From contig NZ_CP114283.1 of NCBI RefSeq assembly GCF_027107535.1, positions 2,666,001 through 2,730,000 on the forward strand: a stretch of DNA of 64,000 nucleotides. Direction: 5' to 3'. The notes under the pieces were generated by a model, which saw nothing but the letters and a program-made list of their open reading frames with translations, did no database searches and had not been told where the DNA came from. Below are positions 34,173-43,558 of the stretch, piece by piece (within the stretch, counting starts at the first letter, position 1; the number at the start of each line of letters is the position of its first letter). A program made the position numbers and the translations under genes. The stretch is from Streptomyces aurantiacus. GTDB lineage: Bacteria; Actinomycetota; Actinomycetes; Streptomycetales; Streptomycetaceae.

Positions 34173-35786
34173 GTGGACGAGAGCGGCGGGAGCGGGCAGC
34201 CGCGATCCGGCACTGACGAGGCGGACGAGCGCCGCACGGGTCAGCCGCGACCCGGCGACCCGGCGACCACGACAGCCCGGCCGCCCGCCGACCAGGATCC
34301 GCACGACGCCGAAGCCACCGCCGACGCCGCGGCGAAAGCGGCGGACCCGGCCCACCCCGATCAGGCGGAGGGCACGACGGCAGCGCGTCTGCGCAAGGAG
34401 CCCCGAACCGGGGAGGCCCCGGCGGACGACCGGCGGACGGAAGACCGGACGCCCACGCCGCAGGCCGACACCACCCCCGCCCCGCCGCCCGCGCCCGAGC
34501 CACCCGTGGCGGCCACGGGTCCCGGCGGCCACGCGGCCCAGCCACCGCACCACGCCCACCGGTCCGAGGCCCACACCACCCCGGAACCCGGCCGCAAGAA
34601 GGGCCGAAGGGGACCCGCCCCCCGGCGGGCCAAGGAACCGGGCGGCGGCCTGCTCATGGGACGCCCCTTCGGCGTCCCCGTGTACGTGGCACCCAGCTGG
34701 TTCCTCGTCGCCGCCCTCATCACCTGGGTCTTCGGCGGCCAGCTCGACCGCGTCCTGCCCGAACTGGGCATGGCCCGCTACCTCGTCTCGCTCTTCTTCG
34801 CGGTCGCCTTCTACGCCTCCGTACTCGTCCACGAACTGGCGCACACGGTCGCGGCCCTGCGCTTCAAGCTGCCCGTGCGCCGGATCCAGCTCCAGTTCTT
34901 CGGCGGTGTCTCCGAGATCGAGAAGGAATCCGAGACACCCGGACGCGAGTTCGTCCTCGCGTTCGTCGGCCCGCTCCTGTCACTGATCCTCGGCGGCCTG
35001 TTCTACCTCGCCCTGCTGACCGTCGAACCGGGCACCGTCCCCGGCGTCCTGCTGGCCGGCCTGATGATCTCGAACCTGATCGTCGCCGCGTTCAACCTGC
35101 TCCCCGGCCTGCCGCTCGACGGCGGCCGCATGCTCCGGGCCGTCGTCTGGAAGCTGACCGGCAAGCCGATGACCGGCACCATCGCCGCCGCGTGGGTCGG
35201 CCGCGCCCTCGCGATCTCCGTACTCATCGGACTGCCCCTGCTCACCCACTCCGGCGCACTCGGCGCCGACGCCGAGGACCTCGGCGGCATGGACACCGTC
35301 ATGGACGCCCTGCTCGCCGCGATCCTGGCCGCCATCATCTGGACCGGCGCCGGAAACAGCCTGCGCGTGGCCCGCCTCCGGGAACACCTGCCCGATCTCA
35401 GGGCCCGCGCCCTCACCAGGCGTGCCGTCCCCGTCGAGACCGACACCCCCCTCTCCGAAGCGCTGCGCCGCGCCAACGACGCCGGCGCACGCGCCCTAGT
35501 CGTGGTGGACGCGGACGGCGAGCCCCTCTCGCTCGTCCGCGAGGCCGCCATCGTGGGCGTACCGGAGCACCGCCGCCCCTGGGTCGCCGTCAGCGGGCTC
35601 GCCCAGGACCTGACCGACGGCATGCGCGTCTCCGCCGAACTCGCCGGAGAGGACCTGCTGGAGGTCCTGCGTGCGACTCCGGCGACCGAGTACCTCGTGG
35701 TGGAGGAGTCCGGTGAGATCTACGGCGTCCTGTCCGCGGCGGACGTGGAACGAGCCTTCGTGAAGGCGATGGCCCGCCCGAGCTGA
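34173..35786 (+). CDS. Site-2 protease (M50) with two CBS domains
   Basis: A 537-residue intramembrane metalloprotease. Residues 1 to about 165 are charged and Pro/Ala-rich, probably disordered. The membrane core has the zinc-binding HELAH at 220-224 (LVHELAHTVAAL) and FNLLPGLPLDGGRML carrying the second Asp. A pair of CBS domains follows (about 410-530), including LVVVDADGEPLSLV and YLVVEESGEIYGVLSAADVERAF, likely nucleotide-sensing. The GTG 34173 start has GAGGGG five to six bases upstream; the longer frame to 33762 overlaps the nuclease gene and is rejected. The substrate, such as an anti-sigma factor, is unknown. Confidence 0.9.
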   Translation: MDESGGSGQPRSGTDEADERRTGQPRPGDPATTTARPPADQDPHDAEATADAAAKAADPAHPDQAEGTTAARLRKEPRTGEAPADDRRTEDRTPTPQADTTPAPPPAPEPPVAATGPGGHAAQPPHHAHRSEAHTTPEPGRKKGRRGPAPRRAKEPGGGLLMGRPFGVPVYVAPSWFLVAALITWVFGGQLDRVLPELGMARYLVSLFFAVAFYASVLVHELAHTVAALRFKLPVRRIQLQFFGGVSEIEKESETPGREFVLAFVGPLLSLILGGLFYLALLTVEPGTVPGVLLAGLMISNLIVAAFNLLPGLPLDGGRMLRAVVWKLTGKPMTGTIAAAWVGRALAISVLIGLPLLTHSGALGADAEDLGGMDTVMDALLAAILAAIIWTGAGNSLRVARLREHLPDLRARALTRRAVPVETDTPLSEALRRANDAGARALVVVDADGEPLSLVREAAIVGVPEHRRPWVAVSGLAQDLTDGMRVSAELAGEDLLEVLRATPATEYLVVEESGEIYGVLSAADVERAFVKAMARPS

Positions 35787-35905
35787 CCGGCGCCCCGCCG
35801 ACCCGCGGTACTCGCCCCTGAGGGGCACCGCGCACCGCGCGACCGGCCACGACCACCCGCGGCCGTGCACGCTCCCGAGTGGTCGGAAGCCCCGGAGCGG
35901 ACCGG

Positions 35906-35911
35906 TAGGCT
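35906..35911 (+). promoter_or_regulatory. -10 element of a leaderless trmI transcript
   Basis: TAGGCT is followed by exactly six bases and ATG 35918, with no Shine-Dalgarno sequence, so the mRNA probably begins at the start codon. Confidence 0.6.
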
Positions 35912-35917
35912 GTTCAC

Positions 35918-36820
35918 ATGTCCGAACCGACCGGTGCCGCCCGCCGACGCGGGCCCTTCAAGGTCGGGGACCAGGTACAGCTGACCGACCCCAAGGGCCG
36001 CCACTACACGTTCACGCTCGAAGCGGGGAAGAACTTCCACACCCACAAGGGTTCCTTCCCGCACGACGAGCTGATCGGCGCTCCCGAGGGCAGCGTTGTC
36101 CGCACCACGGGGAACGTCGCCTATCTGGCGCTGCGCCCCCTGCTCCCCGACTACGTCCTGTCCATGCCCCGCGGCGCCGCCGTGGTCTATCCCAAGGACG
36201 CGGGACAGATCCTGTCCTTCGCCGACATCTTCCCCGGCGCGCGCGTCGTGGAAGCCGGCGTGGGCTCCGGCTCACTCAGCAGCTTCCTGCTCCGCGCCAT
36301 CGGCGACCAGGGCATGCTGCACTCCTACGAGCGCCGCGAGGACTTCGCCGAGATCGCCCAGCAGAACGTGGAGCGCTACTTCGGCGGCCCCCACCCCGCC
36401 TGGCAGCTCACCGTCGGCGACCTCCAGGACAACCTGTCGGACACCGACGTCGACCGCGTCGTGCTCGACATGCTCGCCCCCTGGGAGTGCCTGGAGGCCG
36501 TCTCCAAGGCACTCGTGCCCGGCGGCATCGTCTGCTGCTACGTGGCGACCACCACCCAGCTCGCCCGGACCGTCGAGTCCATCCGCGAGATCGGCTGCTT
36601 CAACGAGCCGACCGCCTGGGAGTCGATGGTCCGCAACTGGCACATCGAAGGACTGGCCGTCCGCCCCGACCACCGGATGATCGGCCACACCGGCTTCCTG
36701 CTCACCGCCCGCCGCCTCGCCGACGGCGTCGAGCCGCCCATGCGCCGCCGCCGTCCCTCCAAGGGCTCGTACGGCGAGGACTACTCCGGTCCGAACGCCG
36801 ACGGGGGCGCCGGCCGCTGA
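35918..36820 (+). CDS. trmI: tRNA (adenine-N1)-methyltransferase TrmI
   Basis: A 300-residue class I methyltransferase that forms m1A58 (and in some species m1A57) in the T loop of tRNA, usually as a tetramer. It has the N-terminal beta domain (KVGDQVQLTDPKGRHYTFTL), AdoMet-binding VVEAGVGSGSLSSFLLRA near residue 110 and the catalytic-region VLDMLAPWECL. Length is normal. The C-terminus adds a basic, Gly-rich tail. In mycobacteria the same gene lies near the proteasome locus, as here. Confidence 0.94.
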   Translation: MSEPTGAARRRGPFKVGDQVQLTDPKGRHYTFTLEAGKNFHTHKGSFPHDELIGAPEGSVVRTTGNVAYLALRPLLPDYVLSMPRGAAVVYPKDAGQILSFADIFPGARVVEAGVGSGSLSSFLLRAIGDQGMLHSYERREDFAEIAQQNVERYFGGPHPAWQLTVGDLQDNLSDTDVDRVVLDMLAPWECLEAVSKALVPGGIVCCYVATTTQLARTVESIREIGCFNEPTAWESMVRNWHIEGLAVRPDHRMIGHTGFLLTARRLADGVEPPMRRRRPSKGSYGEDYSGPNADGGAGR

Positions 36821-36850
36821 GACGGCCCCGTACCGCACACAACGCGCAAA

Positions 36851-36896
36851 CGCCGTGGCCGAGTTCCCGAGCACCCTCGGGAACTCGGCCACGGCG
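36851..36896 (+). terminator. Intrinsic terminator of trmI
   Basis: A perfect 21-base stem (36851-36871 with 36876-36896) with a CACC loop is followed directly by a T-tract (CTTTTT), a canonical factor-independent terminator. Confidence 0.93.
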
Positions 36897-37009
36897 CTTT
36901 TTCCCTGACGTTCCGCCAGTACCCCTGACCCCGCCGTTCCCTCACGGTGTGACGTGTGGCACCATGCTGGCCACCCCACCGGCACAGCCCTCACGGGAGA
37001 CACTTCCTA

Positions 37010-37585
37010 GTGCAGCAATCCGCCGTCCCGGAACTGGCCCACACGAACACCCGCCCGATCCACTGGCTCGCCACCGCGACGGCGCTGGCCGCGGTCGTCG
37101 CGGCCTCCGCCTTCCTGCAGCCCGACGAGGCCACGGCCGCCCAGCACGGTGCCGAGGCGAAGTCCGCTCCGGCGGCCGTCGCGCCCCCCGACCCGGCCGG
37201 CGTGGACTTCCCCGTCGACTGCGGTCCCGGGAAGGTCCTGATCCAGAAGAAGGCTTCGGGCGATCTCGACGGCGACGGCCTCCCCGAGACGGTCGCCGTG
37301 GTCCGCTGCGACGCCGGATCCGGCACCCCGCCGAGCGGCGTCTACGTCCTCACCAAGGGTGAGGGTTCCTCGAAGGCCCGGGTCGTCGCCACTCTCGTCG
37401 ACCCGAAGGACCGCCTGTCCGTCGAGGACTTCACCCTCCGCGACGCCACGATCACCGCGACGCTCCTCGGCTACTCCTCGCCCGACGTGCCGAGTTGCTG
37501 CCCCGACGTGAACGACAGTGCCAAGTGGCAGTGGAAGAACGGCGCATTCGTGCGCTCGACACCGCCCGGGGCCCAGAGCATGTGA
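37010..37585 (+). CDS. Secreted protein of unknown function
   Basis: A 191-residue protein with one N-terminal hydrophobic segment (HWLATATALAAVVAASAFL) ending in a possible signal-peptidase site (ATAA), a short Ala/Pro linker and a globular part containing SGDLDGDGLPETVAVVRC, a calcium-type DxDGDG loop, plus a CC pair in VPSCCPDV that could form disulfides. GTG 37010 has GGGAG ten bases upstream. Family and role are not recognised. It is convergent with the ferredoxin gene. Confidence 0.75.
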   Translation: MQQSAVPELAHTNTRPIHWLATATALAAVVAASAFLQPDEATAAQHGAEAKSAPAAVAPPDPAGVDFPVDCGPGKVLIQKKASGDLDGDGLPETVAVVRCDAGSGTPPSGVYVLTKGEGSSKARVVATLVDPKDRLSVEDFTLRDATITATLLGYSSPDVPSCCPDVNDSAKWQWKNGAFVRSTPPGAQSM

Positions 37586-37607
37586 CAAAAGAGACAGGCG
37601 GCAGGAA

Positions 37608-37636
37608 GCGGGCATCCCGTGACGCGGGGTGCCCGC
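37608..37636. terminator. Bidirectional terminator before the ferredoxin 3' end
   Basis: A 12-pair stem (37608-37619 with 37625-37636, one G-T pair) with a 5-base loop lies in the gap between the convergent genes. Confidence 0.65.
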
Positions 37637-37640
37637 AGGG

Positions 37641-37940
37641 TCACCCCGCGTCCGGACCGTAGACCTCGACGCTGTCCGAAACGCGACGGACGTGGATGCA
37701 GTCGCCCGGGCACTCCTTCGCGGAGTCGGCGACGTCACGCAGAAGCGTCAGGGGTACGGGCGTTGTCGCGCCCGGGGCCTGCAGCAGCTCGTCCTCCGAG
37801 CCCTTCACGTAGGCCAGACCGTCGATGTCCAGCTCGAAGACCTCGGGCGCGTACTGCACGCAGATCCCGTCGCCGGTGCACAGGTCCTGGTCGATCCAGA
37901 CCTCGAGTGCCTCGCTGTCGACTCCGGCCTCCTGCTGCAC
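37641..37940 (-). CDS. Ferredoxin
   Basis: A 99-residue small iron-sulfur protein with DQDLCTGDGICVQYAPEVFELD and SAKECPGDCIHV. The C-x5-C ... C-P pattern, with Asp or Gly at the positions of the missing Cys, matches the [3Fe-4S]/[4Fe-4S] single-cluster ferredoxins of actinobacteria that often serve cytochromes P450. GTG 37940 has AGGAG eight bases upstream. The gene is divergent from the proteasome ATPase gene, which suggests a conserved neighbour rather than a shared task; no P450 or reductase gene is nearby. Confidence 0.9.
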   Translation of the reverse strand: MQQEAGVDSEALEVWIDQDLCTGDGICVQYAPEVFELDIDGLAYVKGSEDELLQAPGATTPVPLTLLRDVADSAKECPGDCIHVRRVSDSVEVYGPDAG

Positions 37941-38154
37941 GGTCGTTTCTCCTGCCGTTTCCTGTGTCGAGCGTCCCGAACACGGAGGAATCGGGCCAGC
38001 TCTGACGGGTGTTGAACACTTCGACCCTACCTCCGTCGGCTTCCGCGTCGTGTTGGGTGGGTATTCCACTGGCGTGAGGGAGAGCGCAAGGGTGAAGATC
38101 GGACACACCTCGACCGTCTTTTGATCTAGGGGTTTCAATCGACACCCACCCAGG

Positions 38155-38160
38155 TAGGGT
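38155..38160 (+). promoter_or_regulatory. -10 element of the arc promoter
   Basis: TAGGGT, 38 bases before the GTG start of arc; the upstream TTTCAA (38133-38138) is a weak -35 at 16 bases. Confidence 0.45.
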
Positions 38161-38198
38161 CTGGAAGCGTCCAGCTCCCCTTGGAGGAGGTGAGGACC

Positions 38199-39965
38199 GT
38201 GGCAGCCCACGACGACGACATGAACCGCGGCATCCGCCCGGGACGAGGGTCCGACGACCCGTCCGGGCAGATTGCCTACCTTGAGCAGGAGATCGCCGTC
38301 CTGCGGCGCAAGCTCGCCGACTCTCCGCGACACACGAGGATTCTCGAAGAGCGGATCGTCGAGCTGCAGACCAACCTGGCCGGCGTGTCCGCACAGAACG
38401 AGCGGCTCGCGGGCACCCTCCGAGAGGCCCGCGACCAGATCGTGGCACTCAAGGAGGAGGTCGACCGGCTTGCGCAGCCGCCGGCCGGATTCGGGGTCTT
38501 CCTCGAGGCGAACGAGGACGGCACGGCCGACATCTTCACCGGGGGCCGCAAGCTCCGGGTGAACGTCAGCCCCAGCGTCGAGCTCGAAGAGCTCCGGCGC
38601 GGCCAGGAAGTGATGCTCAACGAAGCTCTCAACGTGGTCGAGGCCATGGAGTACGAGAGCGTCGGCGACATCGTCACCCTCAAGGAGATCCTCGAGGACG
38701 GCGAGCGCGCACTCGTACAGGGACACACCGACGAGGAACGGGTGGTCCGGCTCGCCGAGCCACTGCTCGACGTGGTCATCCGCCCCGGCGACGCCCTCCT
38801 GCTCGAACCCCGCTCCGGATACGTCTACGAAGTCGTCCCCAAGAGCGAGGTCGAGGAACTCGTCCTCGAAGAGGTCCCCGACATCGGCTACGAGCAGATC
38901 GGCGGTCTGGGCGGCCAGATCGAGATGATCCGCGACGCGGTGGAGCTCCCGTACCTCTACCCCGACCTGTTCAAGGAGCACGAACTGCGGCCGCCCAAGG
39001 GCGTCCTGCTGTACGGGCCCCCCGGATGCGGCAAGACGCTCATCGCCAAGGCCGTCGCCAACTCGCTGGCCAAGAAGGTCGCCGAGGTCACCGGCCAGGC
39101 CCAGGGCAAGAGCTTCTTCCTCAACATCAAGGGCCCCGAGCTCCTCAACAAGTACGTCGGCGAGACCGAGCGGCAGATCCGCCTCGTCTTCCAGCGTGCT
39201 CGTGAGAAGGCCAGCGAGGGCACACCCGTCATCGTCTTCTTCGACGAGATGGAGTCCCTCTTCCGCACCCGCGGATCCGGCGTCAGCTCGGACGTGGAGA
39301 ACACCATCGTCCCCCAGCTGCTCGCCGAGATCGACGGCGTGGAAGGCCTGCAGAACGTGGTGGTGATCGGCGCCTCGAACCGCGAGGACATGATCGACCC
39401 CGCGATCCTGCGCCCCGGACGACTCGACGTGAAGATCAAGATCGAGCGCCCGGACGCCGAAGCCGCGAAGGACATCTTCGGGAAGTACCTCACCGAGCGC
39501 CTCCCGCTGCACTCCGACGACCTCGGCGAGCACGGCGGCAGCAGGTCCACCACGGTCAGCAGCATGATCCAGTCCGCCGTCGAGCACATGTACACCGAGT
39601 CCGAGGAGAACCGCTTCCTCGAGGTCACGTACGCCAACGGCGACAAGGAAGTCCTGTACTTCAAGGACTTCAACTCCGGCGCCATGATCGAGAACATCGT
39701 CGGCCGCGCCAAGAAGATGGCCATCAAGGACTTCCTCGAACACAACCAGAAGGGCCTGAGGGTCTCCCACCTGCTCCAGGCCTGCGTGGACGAGTTCAAG
39801 GAGAACGAGGACCTTCCCAACACCACCAACCCGGACGACTGGGCCCGGATCTCCGGCAAGAAGGGCGAACGGATCGTCTACATCCGCACGCTCATCACCG
39901 GAAAGCAGGGCGCGGACACCGGACGCTCCATCGACACGGTGGCGAACACCGGTCAGTACCTGTAA
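38199..39965 (+). CDS. arc: Proteasome-associated ATPase ARC (Mpa)
   Basis: A 588-residue AAA+ ATPase that forms a hexameric ring, recognises pupylated proteins and feeds them into the 20S proteasome. An N-terminal coiled coil (about 25-90) for Pup binding is followed by the OB-fold region, then Walker A GPPGCGKT near 273, Walker [11 protein letters not shown] near 344 and [18 protein letters not shown]. The C-terminus ends TGQYL; the penultimate Tyr is the docking residue that opens the proteasome gate in Mpa. GTG 38199 has GGAGGAGG upstream and gives the expected length. Confidence 0.97.
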   Translation: MAAHDDDMNRGIRPGRGSDDPSGQIAYLEQEIAVLRRKLADSPRHTRILEERIVELQTNLAGVSAQNERLAGTLREARDQIVALKEEVDRLAQPPAGFGVFLEANEDGTADIFTGGRKLRVNVSPSVELEELRRGQEVMLNEALNVVEAMEYESVGDIVTLKEILEDGERALVQGHTDEERVVRLAEPLLDVVIRPGDALLLEPRSGYVYEVVPKSEVEELVLEEVPDIGYEQIGGLGGQIEMIRDAVELPYLYPDLFKEHELRPPKGVLLYGPPGCGKTLIAKAVANSLAKKVAEVTGQAQGKSFFLNIKGPELLNKYVGETERQIRLVFQRAREKASEGTPVIVFFDEMESLFRTRGSGVSSDVENTIVPQLLAEIDGVEGLQNVVVIGASNREDMIDPAILRPGRLDVKIKIERPDAEAAKDIFGKYLTERLPLHSDDLGEHGGSRSTTVSSMIQSAVEHMYTESEENRFLEVTYANGDKEVLYFKDFNSGAMIENIVGRAKKMAIKDFLEHNQKGLRVSHLLQACVDEFKENEDLPNTTNPDDWARISGKKGERIVYIRTLITGKQGADTGRSIDTVANTGQYL

Positions 39966-39975
39966 AAGACAGGGT

Positions 39976-40008
39976 GGCTGCGGGTGCCCTCACGGGGTAC
40001 CCGCAGCC
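39976..40008 (+). terminator. Terminator of arc
   Basis: A 10-pair stem (GGCTGCGGGT, 39976-39985, with 39999-40008) plus inner pairing is followed by GACTGTTTT. Confidence 0.75.
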
Positions 40009-40198
40009 GACTGTTTTCCAGGGCACAGCTGGAGCGAGCAATGACGCAAATGATCTCCCCACCAGCGCAAAGGCGCTCTAGGCTCTTCGGTACCGCCGAG
40101 TCGCGCAGTGCGGGGACGGGCACCGCACACGCACCGGAGCGCCAGCGGTACTTGAGCGGCGTCCCCGACCGAGGACGCCGCCGGGCAAGGAGGGCCGC

Positions 40199-41710
40199 AT
40201 GACCGTACGGCGAGTAATGGGCATCGAGACGGAGTACGGGATCTCCGTCCCCGGCCACCCGAACGCCAATGCCATGCTCACCTCGTCCCAGATCGTCAAC
40301 GCCTACGCGGCGGCGATGCACCGGGCCCGGCGGGCCCGCTGGGACTTCGAGGAGGAGAACCCGCTGCGGGACGCGCGGGGCTTCGACCTCGCCCGCGAGG
40401 CCGCCGACTCCAGTCAGCTCACCGACGAGGACATCGGCCTGGCCAACGTCATCCTCACCAACGGGGCACGGCTGTACGTGGACCACGCACACCCGGAGTT
40501 CAGCTCCCCGGAGGTGACCAACCCACTGGACGCCGTCCTGTGGGACAAGGCCGGTGAACGCATCATGGCGGAGGCCGCGGAGCGCGCGGCCCAGCTCCCA
40601 GGAGCCCAGCCGATCCACCTCTACAAGAACAACACCGACAACAAGGGCGCCTCGTACGGCACGCACGAGAACTACCTGATGAAGCGGGAGACCCCCTTCT
40701 CGGACATCGTGCGCCACCTCACCCCGTTCTTCGTCTCGCGCCAGGTCGTCACCGGCGCCGGCCGCGTCGGCATCGGCCAGGACGGGCACGAGCACGGCTT
40801 CCAGCTGAGCCAGCGCGCCGACTACTTCGAGGTCGAGGTGGGCCTCGAGACCACCCTGAAGCGCCCCATCATCAACACGCGTGACGAGCCGCACTCGGAC
40901 GCCGAGAAGTACCGCCGCCTGCACGTGATCATCGGCGACGCCAACCTCTCGGAGATCTCCACCTACCTGAAGCTCGGCACGACCGCTCTCGTCCTGTCCA
41001 TGATCGAGGACGGCTTCATCGCCGTGGACCTCGCCGTCGACCAGCCGGTGCGCACACTGCACCAGGTCTCGCACGACCCGACCCTCAAGCGCCTGATCAC
41101 GCTCCGCAGCGGCCGGACACTCACCGCTGTCCAGCTGCAGATGGAGTACTTCGAACTGGCGCGCAAGTACGTCGAGGAGCGGTTCGGCGCCGACGCGGAC
41201 GACCAGACCAAGGACGTCCTGGCACGCTGGGAGGACGTCCTCGGCCGCCTGGAGACCGACCCGATGAGCCTGGCCGGCGAACTGGACTGGGTGGCCAAGC
41301 GGGAGCTCATGGAGGGCTACCGGCGCCGTGACAGCCTCGACTGGGACGCCGCCCGGCTGCACCTGGTCGACCTCCAGTACGCCGACGTACGCCCCGACAA
41401 GGGCCTCTACAACCGCCTGGCTGCCCGCGGCCGGATCAAGCGGCTGCTGGACGAGACCGACGTGGAGCGGGCCGAGACGGCGCCCCCGGAGGACACCCGC
41501 GCGTACTTCCGCGGGCGCTGCCTGGAGCAGTACGCGGACGACGTCGCGGCGGCCTCCTGGGACTCGGTGATCTTCGATCTGCCGGGCCGGGACTCGCTCC
41601 AGCGCGTTCCAACCCTGGAGCCGCTTCGCGGAACGCGTAATCACGTCAAGGAGCTCCTCGACCGCTGCCGAACGGCAGAAGACCTGGTCAGGGTGCTTTC
41701 GGGGCACTGA
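40199..41710 (+). CDS. dop: Deamidase/depupylase Dop
   Basis: A 503-residue member of the carboxylate-amine/glutamine-synthetase-like superfamily, paralogous to PafA. The metal/ATP-binding GIETEYG is at 8-14, with [37 protein letters not shown] and [21 protein letters not shown] following. Dop removes Pup from substrates and, where Pup ends in Gln, deamidates it; Pup here already ends in Glu, so depupylation is probably its main job. ATG 40199 has AAGGAGG upstream. Confidence 0.96.
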   Translation: MTVRRVMGIETEYGISVPGHPNANAMLTSSQIVNAYAAAMHRARRARWDFEEENPLRDARGFDLAREAADSSQLTDEDIGLANVILTNGARLYVDHAHPEFSSPEVTNPLDAVLWDKAGERIMAEAAERAAQLPGAQPIHLYKNNTDNKGASYGTHENYLMKRETPFSDIVRHLTPFFVSRQVVTGAGRVGIGQDGHEHGFQLSQRADYFEVEVGLETTLKRPIINTRDEPHSDAEKYRRLHVIIGDANLSEISTYLKLGTTALVLSMIEDGFIAVDLAVDQPVRTLHQVSHDPTLKRLITLRSGRTLTAVQLQMEYFELARKYVEERFGADADDQTKDVLARWEDVLGRLETDPMSLAGELDWVAKRELMEGYRRRDSLDWDAARLHLVDLQYADVRPDKGLYNRLAARGRIKRLLDETDVERAETAPPEDTRAYFRGRCLEQYADDVAAASWDSVIFDLPGRDSLQRVPTLEPLRGTRNHVKELLDRCRTAEDLVRVLSGH

Positions 41711-41823
41711 AACGGCCACCGGACCGATCGCGCCCGACAGGGTGGAAAGGCCGCCGTCCGGGAATCATCGAGGTGGTTCCCGGACGTTGTAGGAACTGCG
41801 GGGCCGATGTCGGACCCTGCTTG

Positions 41824-41829
41824 TAGGGT
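41824..41829 (+). promoter_or_regulatory. -10 element of the pup-prcBA promoter
   Basis: TAGGGT, 36 bases before pup ATG 41866. Together with the 113-base gap after dop it suggests pup has its own promoter. Confidence 0.45.
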
Positions 41830-41865
41830 CTGATCAAGAACGTCGAACCGAGCGGGGTGAGGGTT

Positions 41866-42081
41866 ATGGCGACCAAGGACACCGGCGGCGGACAGCAGAA
41901 GGCGACGCGCAGCACCGAGGAGGTCGAGGAGGCGCCCGAGGCGCAGGCATCCGAAGACCTCAAGGAGCGCCAGGAGAAGCTGAGCGACGACGTCGACTCG
42001 GTTCTGGACGAAATCGATGATGTGCTCGAAGAGAACGCCGAGGACTTCGTTCGGAGTTTCGTCCAAAAGGGCGGCGAATAA
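41866..42081 (+). CDS. pup: Prokaryotic ubiquitin-like protein Pup
   Basis: A 71-residue, Glu/Asp-rich intrinsically disordered protein (MATKDTGGGQQKATRSTEEV at the start, then LSDDVDSVLDEIDDVLEENA and RSFVQKGGE at the end). Its C-terminal Glu is ligated by PafA to substrate lysines. The terminal GGE rather than GGQ means no deamidation is required. The central helix-forming part binds the ARC coiled coil. ATG 41866 is chosen to match known Pup; GTG 41857 is in frame but would add three residues. Confidence 0.97.
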   Translation: MATKDTGGGQQKATRSTEEVEEAPEAQASEDLKERQEKLSDDVDSVLDEIDDVLEENAEDFVRSFVQKGGE

Positions 42082-42096
42082 CCTTCGAATCGAAGG
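42082..42096 (+). other. Small hairpin between pup and the endonuclease VII-like gene
   Basis: CCTTCG-AAT-CGAAGG begins immediately after the pup stop. It could partly terminate or stabilise the pup mRNA, raising Pup relative to the downstream genes. Confidence 0.45.
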
Positions 42097-42113
42097 CGCC
42101 AAAGGGGTGAGGG

Positions 42114-42704
42114 TTGGCAAGTGAAGGTGCGAAGTGGTGCGTTCGGTGCGGCGAGACCAAGCCGGACGCAGCCTTCGCGCCCAAACGCTCGAATCTCGAC
42201 GGCTTGCAGCACCGGTGCCGTGATTGCGCTGCCGGGTCCGACCGGAAGCGGCAGCAGGCGACGGGCAGGGCGCTGCCCGCTCGTGGGGCTGTTCCGGAGG
42301 GCTACAAGCACTGTCAAGGGTGTGGCGAGAGTAAGCCGCAATCGGAGTGGTATCGGAGATCCTCGGCCACGGGTGAGTTGGCATCGCGTTGCAGAGCGTG
42401 CCGTTCAGTCAGAGATCGCGCCGATCGTCTGAAGCGCAACTACGGACTCACCGAAGCCGAACGTGACGAGATGATCGCCTCTCAAAAGGGGCTCTGCGTG
42501 ATCTGTCTAAAGGCCCCGGCTGTTCAGGTGGATCACTGCCACAAGACGGGTAGGGTCCGTGGCGTACTGTGCTTCAACTGCAATTCCGGCCTCGGCCTGT
42601 TGAGGGATGACCCCGACGTTATGTACCGAGCTGCCGACTACCTGGAAGGAATCGCGTGGAAGCCAACACTCGTAGCACCGGGCGTCTACCAGCTGCCTTC
42701 CTGA
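42114..42704 (+). CDS. Endonuclease VII-like HNH protein with zinc ribbons
   Basis: A 196-residue protein. Two successive four-Cys zinc ribbons (Cys9/12...36/39 and Cys68/71...94/97, both with a CGE(T/S)KP turn) precede an endonuclease VII domain: CVIC (129-132), [25 protein letters not shown] (DHCH at 141-144, Cys154/157). This is the fold of phage T4 endonuclease VII, a Holliday-junction resolvase. The start is TTG 42114, in a ribosome-site context nearly identical to that of pup. The 3' end overlaps prcB by 49 bases, so prcB translation is coupled to it. Codon usage looks less GC-biased than neighbours. Nuclease activity is inferred. Confidence 0.85.
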   Translation: MASEGAKWCVRCGETKPDAAFAPKRSNLDGLQHRCRDCAAGSDRKRQQATGRALPARGAVPEGYKHCQGCGESKPQSEWYRRSSATGELASRCRACRSVRDRADRLKRNYGLTEAERDEMIASQKGLCVICLKAPAVQVDHCHKTGRVRGVLCFNCNSGLGLLRDDPDVMYRAADYLEGIAWKPTLVAPGVYQLPS

Positions 42705-43501
42705 CGCCCGGGTCGTCGTCCTTCATGGACTTCCTGACCGAGCATCAGCCGGACATCCTCCCGGGCAACCGGCAGCTGCCACCCATGAAGGGTGTCGTCG
42801 AGGCGCCGCACGGGACGACGATCGTGGCCGTGACGTTCCCCGGCGGCGTGGTGCTCGCCGGTGACCGCCGGGCCACCATGGGCAACATGATCGCCCAGCG
42901 CGACATCGAGAAGGTCTTCCCGGCCGACGAGTACTCGGCGGTGGGCATCGCCGGTACGGCCGGTCTGGCCGTGGAGATGGTGAAGCTGTTCCAGCTGGAG
43001 CTGGAGCACTTCGAGAAGGTGGAGGGCGACACGCTCTCCCTGGAGGGCAAGGCGAACCGCCTGTCCACCATGATCCGCTCCAACCTCGGCATGGCCATGC
43101 AGGGCCTGGCCGTGGTCCCGCTCTTCGCGGGGTTCGACGTGGACCGCAACAGGGGTCGCATCTTCTCGTACGACGTGACGGGCGGCCGTTCCGAGGAGAA
43201 CGGCTACGCGGCGACGGGCTCCGGCTCGATCTTCGCCCGCGGCGCCATGAAGAAGCTCTACGCCAAGGACCTGACCGAAGAGCAGGCCACGACGCTCGTC
43301 GTACAGGCGCTGTACGACGCGGCCGACGACGACTCGGCGACCGGTGGTCCCGATGTCGCGCGCCGGATCTACCCGATCGTCACCGTGATCACCGAGGACG
43401 GCTTCCGCCGCCTCACCGACGAGGAGTCCTCCGAGATCGCCCGCGCGATCCTGGAGCGGCGCCTGGAGCAGCCCGACGGTCCGCGCGCCGCGCTGCTCTG
43501 A
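42656..43501 (+). CDS. prcB: 20S proteasome beta subunit
   Basis: A 281-residue Ntn-hydrolase with a 53-residue propeptide; self-cleavage at [10 protein letters not shown] would expose catalytic Thr54. [15 protein letters not shown] holds the conserved Asp and Lys-equivalent region, and [16 protein letters not shown] follows. GTG 42656 has AAGGA at good spacing and lies inside the upstream endonuclease-like gene. It assembles with PrcA as a beta7 ring pair in the core particle. Confidence 0.97.
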   Translation: MEANTRSTGRLPAAFLTPGSSSFMDFLTEHQPDILPGNRQLPPMKGVVEAPHGTTIVAVTFPGGVVLAGDRRATMGNMIAQRDIEKVFPADEYSAVGIAGTAGLAVEMVKLFQLELEHFEKVEGDTLSLEGKANRLSTMIRSNLGMAMQGLAVVPLFAGFDVDRNRGRIFSYDVTGGRSEENGYAATGSGSIFARGAMKKLYAKDLTEEQATTLVVQALYDAADDDSATGGPDVARRIYPIVTVITEDGFRRLTDEESSEIARAILERRLEQPDGPRAALL

Positions 43502-43558
43502 CGGCGGCCCGTATTTCGAGGTGATCCAGTGACTTCCACAGAAAGGGACGGATAGCCG

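Noticed and set aside
40630..40645. TTGTCGGTG on the minus strand inside dop
   Set aside because: The spacing to any TANNNT is wrong and it lies within a coding sequence on the other strand.
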